A stretch of DNA of 64,000 nucleotides from Halothiobacillus sp045689735 (GCF_045689735.1 NZ_CP142685.1:496001-560000); one strand, 5' to 3'; shown: positions 9,602 through 19,335, counted from the stretch's first letter. Translations and numbers: made by a program. The notes: generated by a model not told the origin, from the letters alone.

Positions 9602-10659
9602 TGTTGACTCAGGCGCTTTCTCCCTGGCTCGGTTGGCTGCCCGCAGATTGGCAGTATCTCGTCATAACTGCGGTTGGTGTGCTGCTGATCTTGCTGCCCC
9701 TCGTGATTGCGGTGGCCTATCTCACCTATTTCGAACGCAAAGTCATTGGCTACATGCAGGTGCGGATCGGCCCGAACCGAGTCGGGCCGATGGGGTTGTT
9801 TCAGCCCTTTGCCGATGTGTTCAAACTGCTGTTCAAGGAAATCATCACGCCGAAGGTGGCGAATACCTTCATTTTTTACCTTGCGCCGGTGTTGATCCTG
9901 GTGGCTTCGTTTGTCGCCTGGGCGGTGATCCCGTTTGATAAGGGCTGGGTTTTGGCGAATGTCAATGCCGGCCTGCTTTATGTACTGGCGATTGGTGCGG
10001 CGGGCGTCTATGGCGTCATTCTGGCGGGTTGGGCATCAAATTCGAAATACGCCCTGCTCGGTGGGATGCGCTCGGCGGCGCATAAGGTTGCCTATGAATT
10101 GGCGATGGGGTTCGCGCTGGTCGGGGTGCTGATGGCGGCCAAGAGCCTGAACCTGTCCCAGATCGTGGAAAATCAGTCCGGTGGTTTGTTGCACTGGTAC
10201 TGGCTGCCGCTCTTGCCGATGTTCGTTGTGTATTTCGTGTCGGGCGTTGCGGAAACGAATCGGGCACCGTTCGATATTTCCGAAGGGGAGTCCGAAATCG
10301 TGGCTGGTTTCCATGTGGAATATTCCGGAATCACCTTCGCGCTGTTCATGTTGGCGGAATACGCCAGCATGATTCTGATCTCGGCTTTGACCGCCATCCT
10401 GTTCCTGGGGGGCTGGTTGTCGCCGTTTGAGGGAACTTTCCTCGCGGCGGCCTTCGCCTGGGTGCCGGGGATTCTCTGGTTTTTCATTAAGATCGCGCTG
10501 TTGTTGTTCCTGTTCCTATGGTTCCGCGCGACATTCCCCCGTTACCGTTACGATCAGATCATGCGGCTTGGCTGGAAAATCTTTATTCCGGTCACGATCT
10601 TGTGGATTTTTGTCGAGGGTGTGTTGGTGTATTTCCGCGTTGGCCCGTGGTTCGCGTAA
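9601..10659 (+). CDS. nuoH: NADH-quinone oxidoreductase subunit H
   Basis: Membrane subunit linking the quinone site to the proton-pumping arm. It is 352 residues long with about eight hydrophobic helices. Signature segments are YLTYFERKVIGYMQVRIGPNRVGPMGLFQP in helix 1/loop 1 (shown as landmarks) and the acidic loop AETNRAPFDISEGESEIV. It overlaps nuoG by one base. Confidence 0.97.
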   Translation: MLTQALSPWLGWLPADWQYLVITAVGVLLILLPLVIAVAYLTYFERKVIGYMQVRIGPNRVGPMGLFQPFADVFKLLFKEIITPKVANTFIFYLAPVLILVASFVAWAVIPFDKGWVLANVNAGLLYVLAIGAAGVYGVILAGWASNSKYALLGGMRSAAHKVAYELAMGFALVGVLMAAKSLNLSQIVENQSGGLLHWYWLPLLPMFVVYFVSGVAETNRAPFDISEGESEIVAGFHVEYSGITFALFMLAEYASMILISALTAILFLGGWLSPFEGTFLAAAFAWVPGILWFFIKIALLLFLFLWFRATFPRYRYDQIMRLGWKIFIPVTILWIFVEGVLVYFRVGPWFA

Positions 10660-10677
10660 GTTTGACGAGGTAAGGCC

Positions 10678-11166
10678 ATGAAGCAAATCAAGCAATTCGT
10701 CAAAACCTGGTTCTTGTGGGAACTGTTTCTGGGCTTGTCCGTCACGGGCAAGTATTTCTTCGGACGAAAATTCACCGTGCAGTATCCGGAAGAAAAAACG
10801 CCGCAGTCCCCGCGTTTTCGGGGCTTGCATGCGTTACGGCGCTATGCCAACGGCGAGGAGCGGTGCATTGCGTGCAAATTGTGCGAAGCGGTATGTCCGG
10901 CACTGGCCATCACCATCGAATCTGAACAGCGCGAGGATGGGACGCGCCGCACGACGCGGTACGACATCGACCTGTTCAAATGTATCTACTGCGGTTTTTG
11001 TGAAGAAGCCTGTCCGGTGGACTCGATCGTCGAAACGCGGGTTTTCGAATACCACTTCGAGGAACGCGGTGAGCAGATCATGACCAAGCAACGGTTGCTG
11101 GAACTCGGCGATCGCCTTGAAGCGCAGATTGCCGCCGATCGGCTGGCTGACGCGCCGTACCGTTAA
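10678..11166 (+). CDS. nuoI: NADH-quinone oxidoreductase subunit I (8Fe ferredoxin type)
   Basis: Carries [4Fe-4S] clusters N6a and N6b that lead electrons to N2. Both CxxCxxCxxxCP motifs are visible: CIACKLCEAVCP and CIYCGFCEEACP. The N-terminal amphipathic region (first ~60 residues) anchors it to the membrane arm. The length of 162 residues is standard. Confidence 0.97.
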   Translation: MKQIKQFVKTWFLWELFLGLSVTGKYFFGRKFTVQYPEEKTPQSPRFRGLHALRRYANGEERCIACKLCEAVCPALAITIESEQREDGTRRTTRYDIDLFKCIYCGFCEEACPVDSIVETRVFEYHFEERGEQIMTKQRLLELGDRLEAQIAADRLADAPYR

Positions 11167-11191
11167 GATTGCGTCCGATGGGAGCCTCAGC

Positions 11192-11830
11192 ATGACGCTG
11201 TATCAGTTTTTGTTCTATGTGTTTGCTTCATCGGCGGTGCTGTCGGCCATTCGGGTCGTTTCCGTGAAAAACCCGGTGCATGCGGCTCTGTTTCTGGTGT
11301 TGACTTTTTTCTCGACCGCGCTGGTCTGGATTTTGATGGAGGCCGAGTTCCTCGGCATCGTGCTGCTTCTTGTCTATGTCGGCGCGGTGATGGTGCTGTT
11401 CTTGTTCGTGGTTATGATGCTCGACATCAATCTCGCGCCCTTGCGGGAGGGATTTGTCCGCAACTTGCCCGTCGGCGTTTTTGTGGCCTTGGTAATGGTG
11501 ATCGAGCTGGGTCTGGTTGTCGGTGCCCACAGTTTTGGCTTGGGCGTCTACCCGGCACCTGCACCCGCGCCAGCAGAGACGGCCAATACCTTGGCACTCG
11601 GCTCGGTGCTGTATACCGATTTTGTGTATCCATTTGAAATCGCGGCATTCATTTTGCTGGTGGCGATTGTGGCCGCGATTGTATTGGCGCATCGCAAACG
11701 CGATGGGGTGTTGTATCAAAACATCGATGCCCAGGTGCGGGTGCGTCGTGATGACCGTCTGCGGATTGTCTCGATGCCGGCCAGCCGACCGGTCGTTGCG
11801 GATGCGGATGTAGGGGAAAAGCAGGCATGA
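11192..11830 (+). CDS. nuoJ: NADH-quinone oxidoreductase subunit J
   Basis: Five-helix membrane subunit, 212 residues. The family segments NPVHAALFLVLTFF and EAEFLGIVLLLVYVGAVMVL are present; the latter includes the pi-bulge helix that couples redox and pumping. The frame is open upstream, overlapping the end of nuoI, but the ATG at 11192 with upstream GGGAGCC gives the family N-terminus MTLYQFLFY. Its 3' end overlaps nuoK by 4 bases. Confidence 0.95.
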   Translation: MTLYQFLFYVFASSAVLSAIRVVSVKNPVHAALFLVLTFFSTALVWILMEAEFLGIVLLLVYVGAVMVLFLFVVMMLDINLAPLREGFVRNLPVGVFVALVMVIELGLVVGAHSFGLGVYPAPAPAPAETANTLALGSVLYTDFVYPFEIAAFILLVAIVAAIVLAHRKRDGVLYQNIDAQVRVRRDDRLRIVSMPASRPVVADADVGEKQA

Positions 11831-12132
11831 TCAGTTTGTCGCAATTTCTGATTTTCGGCGCCATTCTGTTTTCGATCAGCGTGGCGGGTATCTTCCTCAA
11901 CCGGAAGAATGTCCTGATTCTCTTGATGGCCATTGAGTTGATGCTTTTGGCGGTCAATGTGAACTTCATCGCGTTTTCGCACTTCCTGGGCGATATCAAC
12001 GGTCAGGTTTTTGTGTTTTTTGTGCTGACTGTGGCCGCTGCCGAAGCGGCGATTGGCCTGGCCATTTTGGTGACGCTGTTCCGTAATCGGCGCACGATCA
12101 ATGTGGAAGACCTGACGGCGATGAAGGGTTGA
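11827..12132 (+). CDS. nuoK: NADH-quinone oxidoreductase subunit K
   Basis: Three-helix, 101-residue membrane subunit of the proton path. The conserved helix-2 and helix-3 glutamates are seen in LLMAIELMLLAVN and VAAAEAAIGLAI. The ATG overlaps the nuoJ stop (ATGA). Confidence 0.96.
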   Translation: MISLSQFLIFGAILFSISVAGIFLNRKNVLILLMAIELMLLAVNVNFIAFSHFLGDINGQVFVFFVLTVAAAEAAIGLAILVTLFRNRRTINVEDLTAMKG

Positions 12133-12136
12133 GGGA

Positions 12137-14095
12137 ATGGAAAAAATCTACCTGACCATTATTCTCGCGCCGCTGATGGGTGCCCTGATTGCCGGTTTAT
12201 TCGGTCGGCAAATCGGTCGTTCAGGCGCGCACTGGGTCACGATCATCGGAGTCGCTATTTCCTTTGGCTTATCGCTCTACAGCTTCTATCAGCATGTTTG
12301 GGGTGGTCTGCCGACTTTCAATGGCGCGGTATATACCTGGGCGGCGACAGACAGTTTCCACTTTGATGTGGGCTTTCTGATCGATCACCTGACGGTCTTG
12401 ATGATGGTGGTCGTGACCGGCGTCAGCTTGATGGTGCATATCTACACCATCGGTTATATGGCCGATGATCCGGGCTACCAACGCTTTTTCAGCTACATCT
12501 CGTTGTTCACCTTTTCGATGCTGATGCTGGTCATGGCCAACAACCTGATGCAGTTGTTTTTCGGCTGGGAAGCGGTGGGTCTGGTTTCTTATTTACTGAT
12601 CGGGTTCTGGTTCAAGCGAGAGACCGCAATTTTTGCCAATCTGAAGGCCTTTCTGGTCAACCGGGTCGGCGATTTTGGGTTTTTACTCGGAATCGCGGCA
12701 ATTCTGATGTATGCCAATACCGTCGATTACGCCACATTTTTTGAGCGCCTGCCGGCATTGGCTGGCACGACCATTCAGGTGTGGCCCGGTGTGGACTGGT
12801 CCTTGCCGACGGTCATTGCAATTTTGCTATTCATCGGCGCGATGGGGAAATCGGCACAGGTGCCCCTGCATGTCTGGCTGCCTGATTCGATGGAGGGTCC
12901 AACCCCCATTTCGGCCTTGATCCACGCCGCGACGATGGTGACGGCCGGTATTTTCATGGTGGCGCGGTTTTCGCCTCTGTATGAGCTGTCGGATGCCGCC
13001 TTGTCCTTCATCATGGTGATTGGCGCGGTGACGGCGTTGTTCATGGGCTTGCTTGGCCTGGTGCAGAACGACATCAAGCGGGTGGTGGCGTATTCCACCC
13101 TGTCGCAGCTGGGCTATATGACGGTGGCTTTGGGGGCCTCGGCTTATTCCGCGGCAATTTTCCACTTGATGACCCATGCCTTCTTCAAGGCGCTGCTGTT
13201 CCTCGCCGCCGGGTCGGTCATCATCGCCATGCACCACGAGCAGGACATTCGCAAGATGGGCGGCCTGTGGAAATACATGCCCGTGACCTTCGTCACCTTC
13301 CTGATCGGCTCGCTGGCATTGATCGGTTTTCCGGGAACGGCAGGCTTCTACTCGAAAGACAGCATCATTATGGCGGTCGAAGCCTCGAACCTGCCCGGTG
13401 CCACTTTCGCGTATTGGGCGGTACTGCTCGGGGTGTTTGTGACGGCGTTTTACACTTTCCGGATGTTTTTCCTGGTGTTTTTCGGCAAAGAGCGAATGGA
13501 TGAGCATACCCGTTCGCACTTGCATGAGTCCCCGAAGGTCGTTACCTGGCCGCTGATTGCCCTGGCGGTGCCGTCGCTGATCGTCGGCTACTTCGCGATC
13601 GAGCCGTTATTGTTTGGTGGTTTCTTTGGTGAATCGATCAAGGTGATGCCGGAGCATGGCGCCATGGCCAGCCTACAGGCGCATTTCCATGGGGCGGCAG
13701 CGATGCTGCTGCATGGGCTTACCTCGCCCGTGGTGTGGCTCTCGCTGGCGGGGGTGGCTCTGGCCGCGCTGATGTATCTCTGGCAACCGGATACCCTGCC
13801 GGCATTGACTGCGCGGGTGCTGGCCTGGCCAAAACGCATTCTGGATGGCGCGTACGGCTTTGATGATTTCAACAATGTCGTGTTTGGTGCTGGTTCCCGG
13901 GTGTTGGGTCGAGGGTTGTGGCGTGTCGGGGATGTCCGGGTGATCGATGGCTGGCTGGTCAATGGCACGGCGGCGCTCGTCGCGGCGCTCTCCGGGCAGT
14001 GGCGCAAACTTCAGACCGGTTATCTCTATCACTATGCCTTTGTGATGATTTTGGGGCTGATCGGGCTGATGACCTGGATTGTGTTTGTTCGTTGA
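12137..14095 (+). CDS. nuoL: NADH-quinone oxidoreductase subunit L
   Basis: Distal antiporter-like proton-pumping subunit, 652 residues. It shows the FFGWEAVGLVSYLLIGFW helix with its key Glu, the KSAQVPLHVWLPDSMEGPTP segment with the pumping Lys, HxxTHAFFKALLFL, and a long C-terminal lateral helix region with a final membrane anchor (YHYAFVMILGLIGLMTWIV). It follows nuoK by 4 bases. Confidence 0.97.
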   Translation: MEKIYLTIILAPLMGALIAGLFGRQIGRSGAHWVTIIGVAISFGLSLYSFYQHVWGGLPTFNGAVYTWAATDSFHFDVGFLIDHLTVLMMVVVTGVSLMVHIYTIGYMADDPGYQRFFSYISLFTFSMLMLVMANNLMQLFFGWEAVGLVSYLLIGFWFKRETAIFANLKAFLVNRVGDFGFLLGIAAILMYANTVDYATFFERLPALAGTTIQVWPGVDWSLPTVIAILLFIGAMGKSAQVPLHVWLPDSMEGPTPISALIHAATMVTAGIFMVARFSPLYELSDAALSFIMVIGAVTALFMGLLGLVQNDIKRVVAYSTLSQLGYMTVALGASAYSAAIFHLMTHAFFKALLFLAAGSVIIAMHHEQDIRKMGGLWKYMPVTFVTFLIGSLALIGFPGTAGFYSKDSIIMAVEASNLPGATFAYWAVLLGVFVTAFYTFRMFFLVFFGKERMDEHTRSHLHESPKVVTWPLIALAVPSLIVGYFAIEPLLFGGFFGESIKVMPEHGAMASLQAHFHGAAAMLLHGLTSPVVWLSLAGVALAALMYLWQPDTLPALTARVLAWPKRILDGAYGFDDFNNVVFGAGSRVLGRGLWRVGDVRVIDGWLVNGTAALVAALSGQWRKLQTGYLYHYAFVMILGLIGLMTWIVFVR

Positions 14096-14107
14096 CCCTC
14101 GTTTTGG

Positions 14108-15646
14108 ATGGATGCTGGATTCATGCCTAATTTTTCTTGGCCGATGCTTAGTCTGATCGTCTGGCTGCCTGTTCTTGCCGGGGTACTGGTCATGGCCTTT
14201 GGGGCTCGGTGCCCCACGGCGGCGCGCTGGTTTTCGTTGATCAGCGCCGTGCTGGTGCTGGCGTTGAGCCTGGCGTTGTTGCCCGCTTTTGATCTGCACA
14301 CCTATGCCATGCAGTTTGTCGAGCGCGCAGCCTGGATTCCGCAATTTGGTATTCACTACCATCTGGGGGTTGATGGGATTTCGCTGCCGTTGATTATCCT
14401 CACCACGATGACGACGGTGATCGTGATTATTTCCGCCTGGGAAGTCATCCAGGACAAGGTGCATCAGTATCTGGCGGCATTTCTCATCATGGAAGGCATG
14501 ATGAATGGCACATTTGCCGCACTCGATGCCATTGTTTTCTACTTCTTTTTCGAGGGCATGTTGATCCCGATGTTTGTGATTATCGGGATTTGGGGCGGGC
14601 CGCGGCGGGTGTACGCCACCATCAAGTTCTTCTTGTACACCTTCCTCGGTTCCGTTTTTATGTTGATCGCCTTGATCTACATGTATTTCAAAGGCGATAG
14701 CTTTTCGATTCTGCACATGCAGCAACTCCCGCTTTCCATGACGGAGCAGGTACTGATTTTCTTGGCGTTCTTGATCGCTTTCGCCGTCAAAATCCCCATG
14801 TGGCCAGTACATACCTGGTTGCCCGACGCGCATGTGGAAGCGCCGACTGGCGGTTCGGTGATTCTGGCCGCGATCATGTTGAAAATCGGGGGGTATGGCT
14901 TTCTGCGGTTCTCCTTGCCCATCACCCCGGATGCCTCGGCGCTACTCGATGGCTTGATGATTGCGCTGTCGCTGGTGGCCATTGTGTATATCGGCTTCGT
15001 GGCGCTGGTGCAGGGCGATATGAAGAAACTGGTCGCGTATTCCTCGATCTCGCACATGGGATTCGTCACCCTGGGTCTGTTTATCATCTTTCTGATCGCG
15101 GCCAACCCGATCAACCTGAATCACAGCGGGGTGCGCCTGGCCTTGGAAGGGTCGATGGTGCAAATGATCTCTCACGGTCTGATTTCGGCCGCGATGTTTC
15201 TCTCGATTGGCGTGCTGTATGACCGGCTGCATTCCCGGGAAATCAGCACCTATGGCGGTGTCGTCAACACCATGCCCTGGTTTGCTGCCATGGTCGTGGT
15301 GTTCGCGATGGCGAATGTCGGTTTGCCGGGCACATCGGGATTCGTGGGGGAATTCATGGTGATTCTGGCGGCCTTCAAGGCGAATTTCTGGATTGCCTTT
15401 GCCGCCGCGCTCACCCTGATTATCGGCGCGGCCTATACCTTGTGGATGGTCAAGCGGGTGATTTTCGGGGAGGTGGCGAGCGCCGCGGTAGCCGGTCTGA
15501 AGGATCTCAACGCGCGGGAAGCCTGGATGTTGGGTAGTTTGGTGCTGCTCATTATTTTGATGGGCGTGTGGCCCAATCCGCTGCTCGACTTGATGCACGC
15601 GACCATTGAACATTTGGCGCAGCAAGCGCTTACTTCTAAATTGTGA
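14108..15646 (+). CDS. nuoM: NADH-quinone oxidoreductase subunit M
   Basis: Antiporter-like proton-pumping subunit with 14 hydrophobic helices, about 510 residues. Landmarks are YFFFEGMLIPMFVIIGIWGG, the KIPMWPVHTWLPDAHVEAPT segment and AYSSISHMGFV. Two in-frame ATG codons, at 14108 and 14123, are possible starts; neither has a strong ribosome site, and the shorter one (MPNFSWPM) is equally plausible. The stop overlaps the region where nuoN may begin. Confidence 0.96.
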   Translation: MDAGFMPNFSWPMLSLIVWLPVLAGVLVMAFGARCPTAARWFSLISAVLVLALSLALLPAFDLHTYAMQFVERAAWIPQFGIHYHLGVDGISLPLIILTTMTTVIVIISAWEVIQDKVHQYLAAFLIMEGMMNGTFAALDAIVFYFFFEGMLIPMFVIIGIWGGPRRVYATIKFFLYTFLGSVFMLIALIYMYFKGDSFSILHMQQLPLSMTEQVLIFLAFLIAFAVKIPMWPVHTWLPDAHVEAPTGGSVILAAIMLKIGGYGFLRFSLPITPDASALLDGLMIALSLVAIVYIGFVALVQGDMKKLVAYSSISHMGFVTLGLFIIFLIAANPINLNHSGVRLALEGSMVQMISHGLISAAMFLSIGVLYDRLHSREISTYGGVVNTMPWFAAMVVVFAMANVGLPGTSGFVGEFMVILAAFKANFWIAFAAALTLIIGAAYTLWMVKRVIFGEVASAAVAGLKDLNAREAWMLGSLVLLIILMGVWPNPLLDLMHATIEHLAQQALTSKL

Positions 15647-15654
15647 TACCCGCT

Positions 15655-17097
15655 ATGCCTACGGTAAGTTCTTTGTCCTTGATGCCTGTGCTGCCGGAAA
15701 TCGTTCTGGCGGGCATGGTCTGCGTGATTTTGCTGCTTGATCCGTTTTTGCCGAAGTCTGGCCGAATGCTCAGCTATGTGCTCTCATTGGCCACGCTGTT
15801 TGTCCTCTTCCTGATCACCCTGTTTGGCATGAGTGCCGAGGTGCGCCTGAGTTTTGGCGGCATGGTCGTCAACGATCCGATGTCCGATCTGATGAAATTG
15901 GCGCTGTATGCTGGCCTCGGGCTGGTGTTGATCTTGTCGCGCGGGTATCTCAAAGATCGTGGGATCGATCAGGGGGAATATTACATGCTGGCGCTTTCGG
16001 GGCTGCTGGGCATGATGATTCTGGTGTCGGCGAATCATTTGCTGCTGATCTACCTTGGGTTAGAGCTGATGTCGCTGTCGATGTATGCCATGACAGCCTT
16101 CAAGCGCGATGACGGGCGGGCATCCGAGGCGGCCATGAAGTATTTCGTGCTGGGCGCCCTGGCTTCCGGGTTGCTGCTGTATGGCCTGTCGTTGCTGTAT
16201 GGCGTGACCGGTGGGCATTTGATGCTGACGGATATCGCCGCCGCTTTGGCGCATCCTCAGCATGACCTGGCGCTGAAAACCGCGGTTGTGCTGATCGTGA
16301 TCGGGGCAATCTTCAAACTGGGGGTCGCGCCTTTTCATATGTGGTTGCCGGATGTGTACGAGGGCGCCCCCACGGCGGTGACGCTGTATCTGGCCACGAT
16401 CCCAAAAATTGCGGCTTTGGCGATGTTGGTTCGACTGCTGGTCGATGGCATGGGCACGCTGATGGTGGATTGGCAGCCGATCCTGATCGTGACGGCCATG
16501 CTGTCGATGGCGATCGGGAATGTCGTGGCGATTGCACAGACCAGCTTCAAGCGGATGCTCACTTATTCCACCATCAGCCATGTCGGTTTCGTGCTGCTCG
16601 GCATTCTCTCCGGTACGACGGCGGGTTATTCGGCAGCCTTGTTCTACACCCTGGCTTATGTCGTGATGTCCCTCGGGGGCTTCGGCATGATTTTGCTGCT
16701 GGCGCGTCAAGGCTATGAGGCAGAGCAGCTCGATGATCTGCGGGGCTTGAATGATCGGAGCCCGGTCATGGCGTTTGTCTTTTTGCTGTTGATGTTCTCG
16801 ATGGCCGGGATTCCCTTCACCCTCGGATTCTGGGCGAAGCTGGCCGTATTGCAGGCGATTGTGGGGGTTGGTCTGTCCTGGCTGGCCGTTTTCGCGGTGG
16901 TGACCTCCGTCATCGGGGCGTTTTATTACCTGCGCGCGGTGAAATTTGCGTACTTCGATGAACCGATTGATCGAACGGCGGTCAATCCAGACGGCTCGGT
17001 GCGTGGCGTGTTAGCCATCACGGGGCTTGTGGTACTGATTTTGGGACTGTATCCCACTTGGTTGACTGCTTTGGCGGCGCAGGCATTCGCGGGTTGA
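15655..17097 (+). CDS. nuoN: NADH-quinone oxidoreductase subunit N
   Basis: Third antiporter-like subunit, next to NuoK in the membrane arm, about 480 residues. Family segments include LLIYLGLELMSLSMYAM (helix 5 with the key Glu), KLGVAPFHMWLPDVYEGAPT (pumping Lys) and LTYSTISHVGFVLLG. A GTG at 15643 that overlaps the nuoM stop would add four residues. It completes a full set of 14 nuo genes in the standard order A-B-C-D-E-F-G-H-I-J-K-L-M-N. Confidence 0.96.
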   Translation: MPTVSSLSLMPVLPEIVLAGMVCVILLLDPFLPKSGRMLSYVLSLATLFVLFLITLFGMSAEVRLSFGGMVVNDPMSDLMKLALYAGLGLVLILSRGYLKDRGIDQGEYYMLALSGLLGMMILVSANHLLLIYLGLELMSLSMYAMTAFKRDDGRASEAAMKYFVLGALASGLLLYGLSLLYGVTGGHLMLTDIAAALAHPQHDLALKTAVVLIVIGAIFKLGVAPFHMWLPDVYEGAPTAVTLYLATIPKIAALAMLVRLLVDGMGTLMVDWQPILIVTAMLSMAIGNVVAIAQTSFKRMLTYSTISHVGFVLLGILSGTTAGYSAALFYTLAYVVMSLGGFGMILLLARQGYEAEQLDDLRGLNDRSPVMAFVFLLLMFSMAGIPFTLGFWAKLAVLQAIVGVGLSWLAVFAVVTSVIGAFYYLRAVKFAYFDEPIDRTAVNPDGSVRGVLAITGLVVLILGLYPTWLTALAAQAFAG

Positions 17098-17122
17098 AGC
17101 CTCTTGAATTGCGGGAGAACGG

Positions 17123-17443
17123 ATGGTTAACGATACCCTGGTACAGGGCTATATTCTGGCGTTATTCGTGTTGGCCAATCTGGCGTTCCTCAACCAACGC
17201 CTGTTTTTGTTGATTCCGGTGGTTCGGGCGGGCGAGCGCAAGCCGTTCTGGTTCCGGTTGGTTGAATGGCTGGTGTGGTATGCCGTTGGCATTGGCATCG
17301 GCCTGTATTTCGAAAACGCGATTGGTGGGATCCAGCATAAACCCTGGGAATTCTGGGTCGTGACCTTGTTTATGTTTGGCACTTTTGCGGCGCCCGGATT
17401 CATTTGGCAGTATCAATTGCGTCGGCAATTCAGCACGCGCTGA
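17123..17443 (+). CDS. DUF2818 family membrane protein, tail of the nuo operon
   Basis: A 106-residue protein with three hydrophobic segments (about residues 8-30, 47-65 and 78-97) and a basic C-terminus. It matches my memory of DUF2818, a family of unknown function found next to nuoN in beta- and some gammaproteobacteria. Its position 25 bases after nuoN and before a strong terminator makes it the last gene of the complex I operon. This suggests a role in complex I assembly or function, but that is not proven by anything in the sequence. Confidence 0.85.
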   Translation: MVNDTLVQGYILALFVLANLAFLNQRLFLLIPVVRAGERKPFWFRLVEWLVWYAVGIGIGLYFENAIGGIQHKPWEFWVVTLFMFGTFAAPGFIWQYQLRRQFSTR

Positions 17444-17471
17444 CCGGTTGCGGGGGCGCATCAATGCAATC

Positions 17472-17500
17472 AAGGCACCTTGGGGTGCCTTTTTTTGTTT
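17472..17500 (+). terminator. Rho-independent terminator of the nuo operon
   Basis: An 8-bp perfect stem AAGGCACC / GGTGCCTT with a TTGG loop, followed by TTTTTTGTTTTT. It lies 28 bases after the DUF2818 stop and 37 bases before the convergent hflD stop. Confidence 0.93.
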
Positions 17501-17536
17501 TTGAGATGGGGCGGTGCTGTTTGAGCGTGTCGTCGC

Positions 17537-18172
17537 TTAAATGTCGTGACCAATACTGAGTTTTTTGGCCGCCTTCAAGTATTGCCCGCGTTTGAAGATC
17601 AGCGCCCAGCGGCTGCCACCGACTTGTCGCCACAGCACGGTGGCTCGAAGTCCCGCAAGCAGCAGTGAGCGGATCTGGTGGGCAATACGCGGGGTTTCCA
17701 GAAAACGCTGCTCACCATTGATGACCATCCGGGTGGGCAAGCTGCTGATGACTTCCCGGTAAAGCTGGTCGAGATCGGTCATCAGGGCATCGTCGAGGCC
17801 GTGTGCTTCGAAGCTCGGTTTCAGCGCCGTGAGCCGGTTGAACACCTGCTGACTGCGTCGATCATCCGCCATGAATGCCTGGGTGATATTGACGAGGGTG
17901 ACGCCATAGCGGATTAGCTCCGCATCATTCGGGCTGCGTTGCCCCCCCGCGAGGAGCTTGATGAGCGTCTCAAAGCCGAGGTGCAGATTCAACAGTTGGC
18001 CATAGGTGTCGGCGGTGTCTTTGGGATCAAAGGTGAACAGGCTGCGGATGACGGTGTGCATGGCCGTGGTATTTTCGACCTGCCCCTGATAGGCGAGCTG
18101 ATGCACCAATCGGGCGCATTGCAAGAGCGCGGCCAAGGCAATGGTTTGATCTTCAACGGTATGTTTAGCCAT
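17537..18172 (-). CDS. hflD: HflD-like protein
   Basis: A 211-residue protein that matches HflD, a peripheral membrane protein known in E. coli to modulate lysogenisation by binding CII; its housekeeping role is unclear. The family core YGQLLNLHLGFETLIKLLAGG and the RYGVTLVNI segment are recognisable. The start ATG gives the family N-terminus MAKHTVEDQTIALAALLQCARLV. It follows mnmA by 17 bases, the same mnmA-hflD neighbourhood as in enterobacteria. Confidence 0.92.
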   Translation of the reverse strand: MAKHTVEDQTIALAALLQCARLVHQLAYQGQVENTTAMHTVIRSLFTFDPKDTADTYGQLLNLHLGFETLIKLLAGGQRSPNDAELIRYGVTLVNITQAFMADDRRSQQVFNRLTALKPSFEAHGLDDALMTDLDQLYREVISSLPTRMVINGEQRFLETPRIAHQIRSLLLAGLRATVLWRQVGGSRWALIFKRGQYLKAAKKLSIGHDI

Positions 18173-18189
18173 GATGTTGTGTGGAGTCG

Positions 18190-19335
18190 TTAATTCACGG
18201 GAAAGTCGGGCAGAGGTTCTGCGGCGGTGATAATGGCGCCCCCTAGGCATTCTTCCCCGGCATAGAACACGATGGATTGTCCGGGCGTGATGGCGCGTTG
18301 CGGGGTGTCGAACACGACCTTGAGGCCACCGGACTCCCCGGCAAAGACCGTACAGGGTTGATCGACCTGGCGATAGCGAATCTTCGCGTGGGCACGCAAG
18401 GGCAGTTCGACCGGATTGATCCAGTGGGCTTGCGCCGCGCGGAGCGCAGGGGCGAACAGGGCGGGGTGATCTTGCCCCTGGACAACCAGCAGACGATTGT
18501 GGGCGAGATCCTTGCCCGCGACATACCACGGTGTATCGCTGTGATCGCGCAGCCCGCCAATTTTCAGCCCTTGTCGTTGGCCAATGGTGTGATACATCAG
18601 CCCTTGGTGCTGGCCTATGATCTGGCCGGCTGGGGTGATGATGTCGCCGGGTTGCGCGGGCAGATAGGTTTGCAGGAAATCGCTGAAGCGGCGTTCACCG
18701 ATGAAACAGATGCCGGTGGAGTCTTTTTTTTGGGCGGTTTTCAGACCAGCGGCTTCGGCGATTGCCCGCACCTGCGGTTTTGCCAGGTCGCCAATCGGAA
18801 ACAGGGCGGTATCAAGCTGGGTTGTATCCAGCAAATGGAGAAAGTAGCTTTGATCCTTGTTGGCATCGAAGCCTTTGAGCAGGCGGGTACGGCCATGGGA
18901 AGCCGCCTGCTCGACGCGGGCATAATGCCCTGTGGCAATCGCGTCGGCGCCTAGCGCCTGCGCGTGGTCGAGAAACGCCCGAAACTTGATTTCCCGGTTG
19001 CACAGAATATCGGGGTTTGGGGTGCGCCCCGCGCGGTACTCGTCCAGAAAATGTGCGAAGACCCGATCCCAGTACTGCTGGGCGAAATTCACAAAATGAA
19101 ATTCGATCCCGAGCCGATCGGCCACCGCGAGGGCATCGAGCATATCGGCTTTGGCGGCGCAGTATTCGTCGTGGTCGTCGCCTTCCCAGTTCTTCATGAA
19201 CAGCCCTTCGACCACAAAACCCGCCTCCTGCAGGCGCAGTGCGACCACGGAGGAATCCACCCCGCCGGATAAGCCGACGATTACCTTGCGTCCTTGTCCA
19301 TCGGGCAGCGGAGGGAACGAGGCCATCCGGGTCAT
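18190..19335 (-). CDS. mnmA: tRNA 2-thiouridylase MnmA
   Basis: Cytoplasmic ATP-dependent enzyme that installs 2-thiouridine at position 34 of tRNA-Lys, -Glu and -Gln. The PP-loop GLSGGVDSS lies at residues 21-29. The catalytic cysteine pair is Cys112 (PDILCNREIKF) and Cys210 (TGICFIGERRF). At 381 residues it is slightly longer than usual because of a short N-terminal extension; Met4 could also be the start. It overlaps the upstream NUDIX gene by 4 bases. Confidence 0.96.
   Translation of the reverse strand: MTRMASFPPLPDGQGRKVIVGLSGGVDSSVVALRLQEAGFVVEGLFMKNWEGDDHDEYCAAKADMLDALAVADRLGIEFHFVNFAQQYWDRVFAHFLDEYRAGRTPNPDILCNREIKFRAFLDHAQALGADAIATGHYARVEQAASHGRTRLLKGFDANKDQSYFLHLLDTTQLDTALFPIGDLAKPQVRAIAEAAGLKTAQKKDSTGICFIGERRFSDFLQTYLPAQPGDIITPAGQIIGQHQGLMYHTIGQRQGLKIGGLRDHSDTPWYVAGKDLAHNRLLVVQGQDHPALFAPALRAAQAHWINPVELPLRAHAKIRYRQVDQPCTVFAGESGGLKVVFDTPQRAITPGQSIVFYAGEECLGGAIITAAEPLPDFPVN

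Noticed and set aside
13673..14833. 386-codon minus-strand open frame
   Set aside because: Antisense of nuoL/nuoM; the composition (His, Gln, Asp, Arg) is that of a shadow frame.
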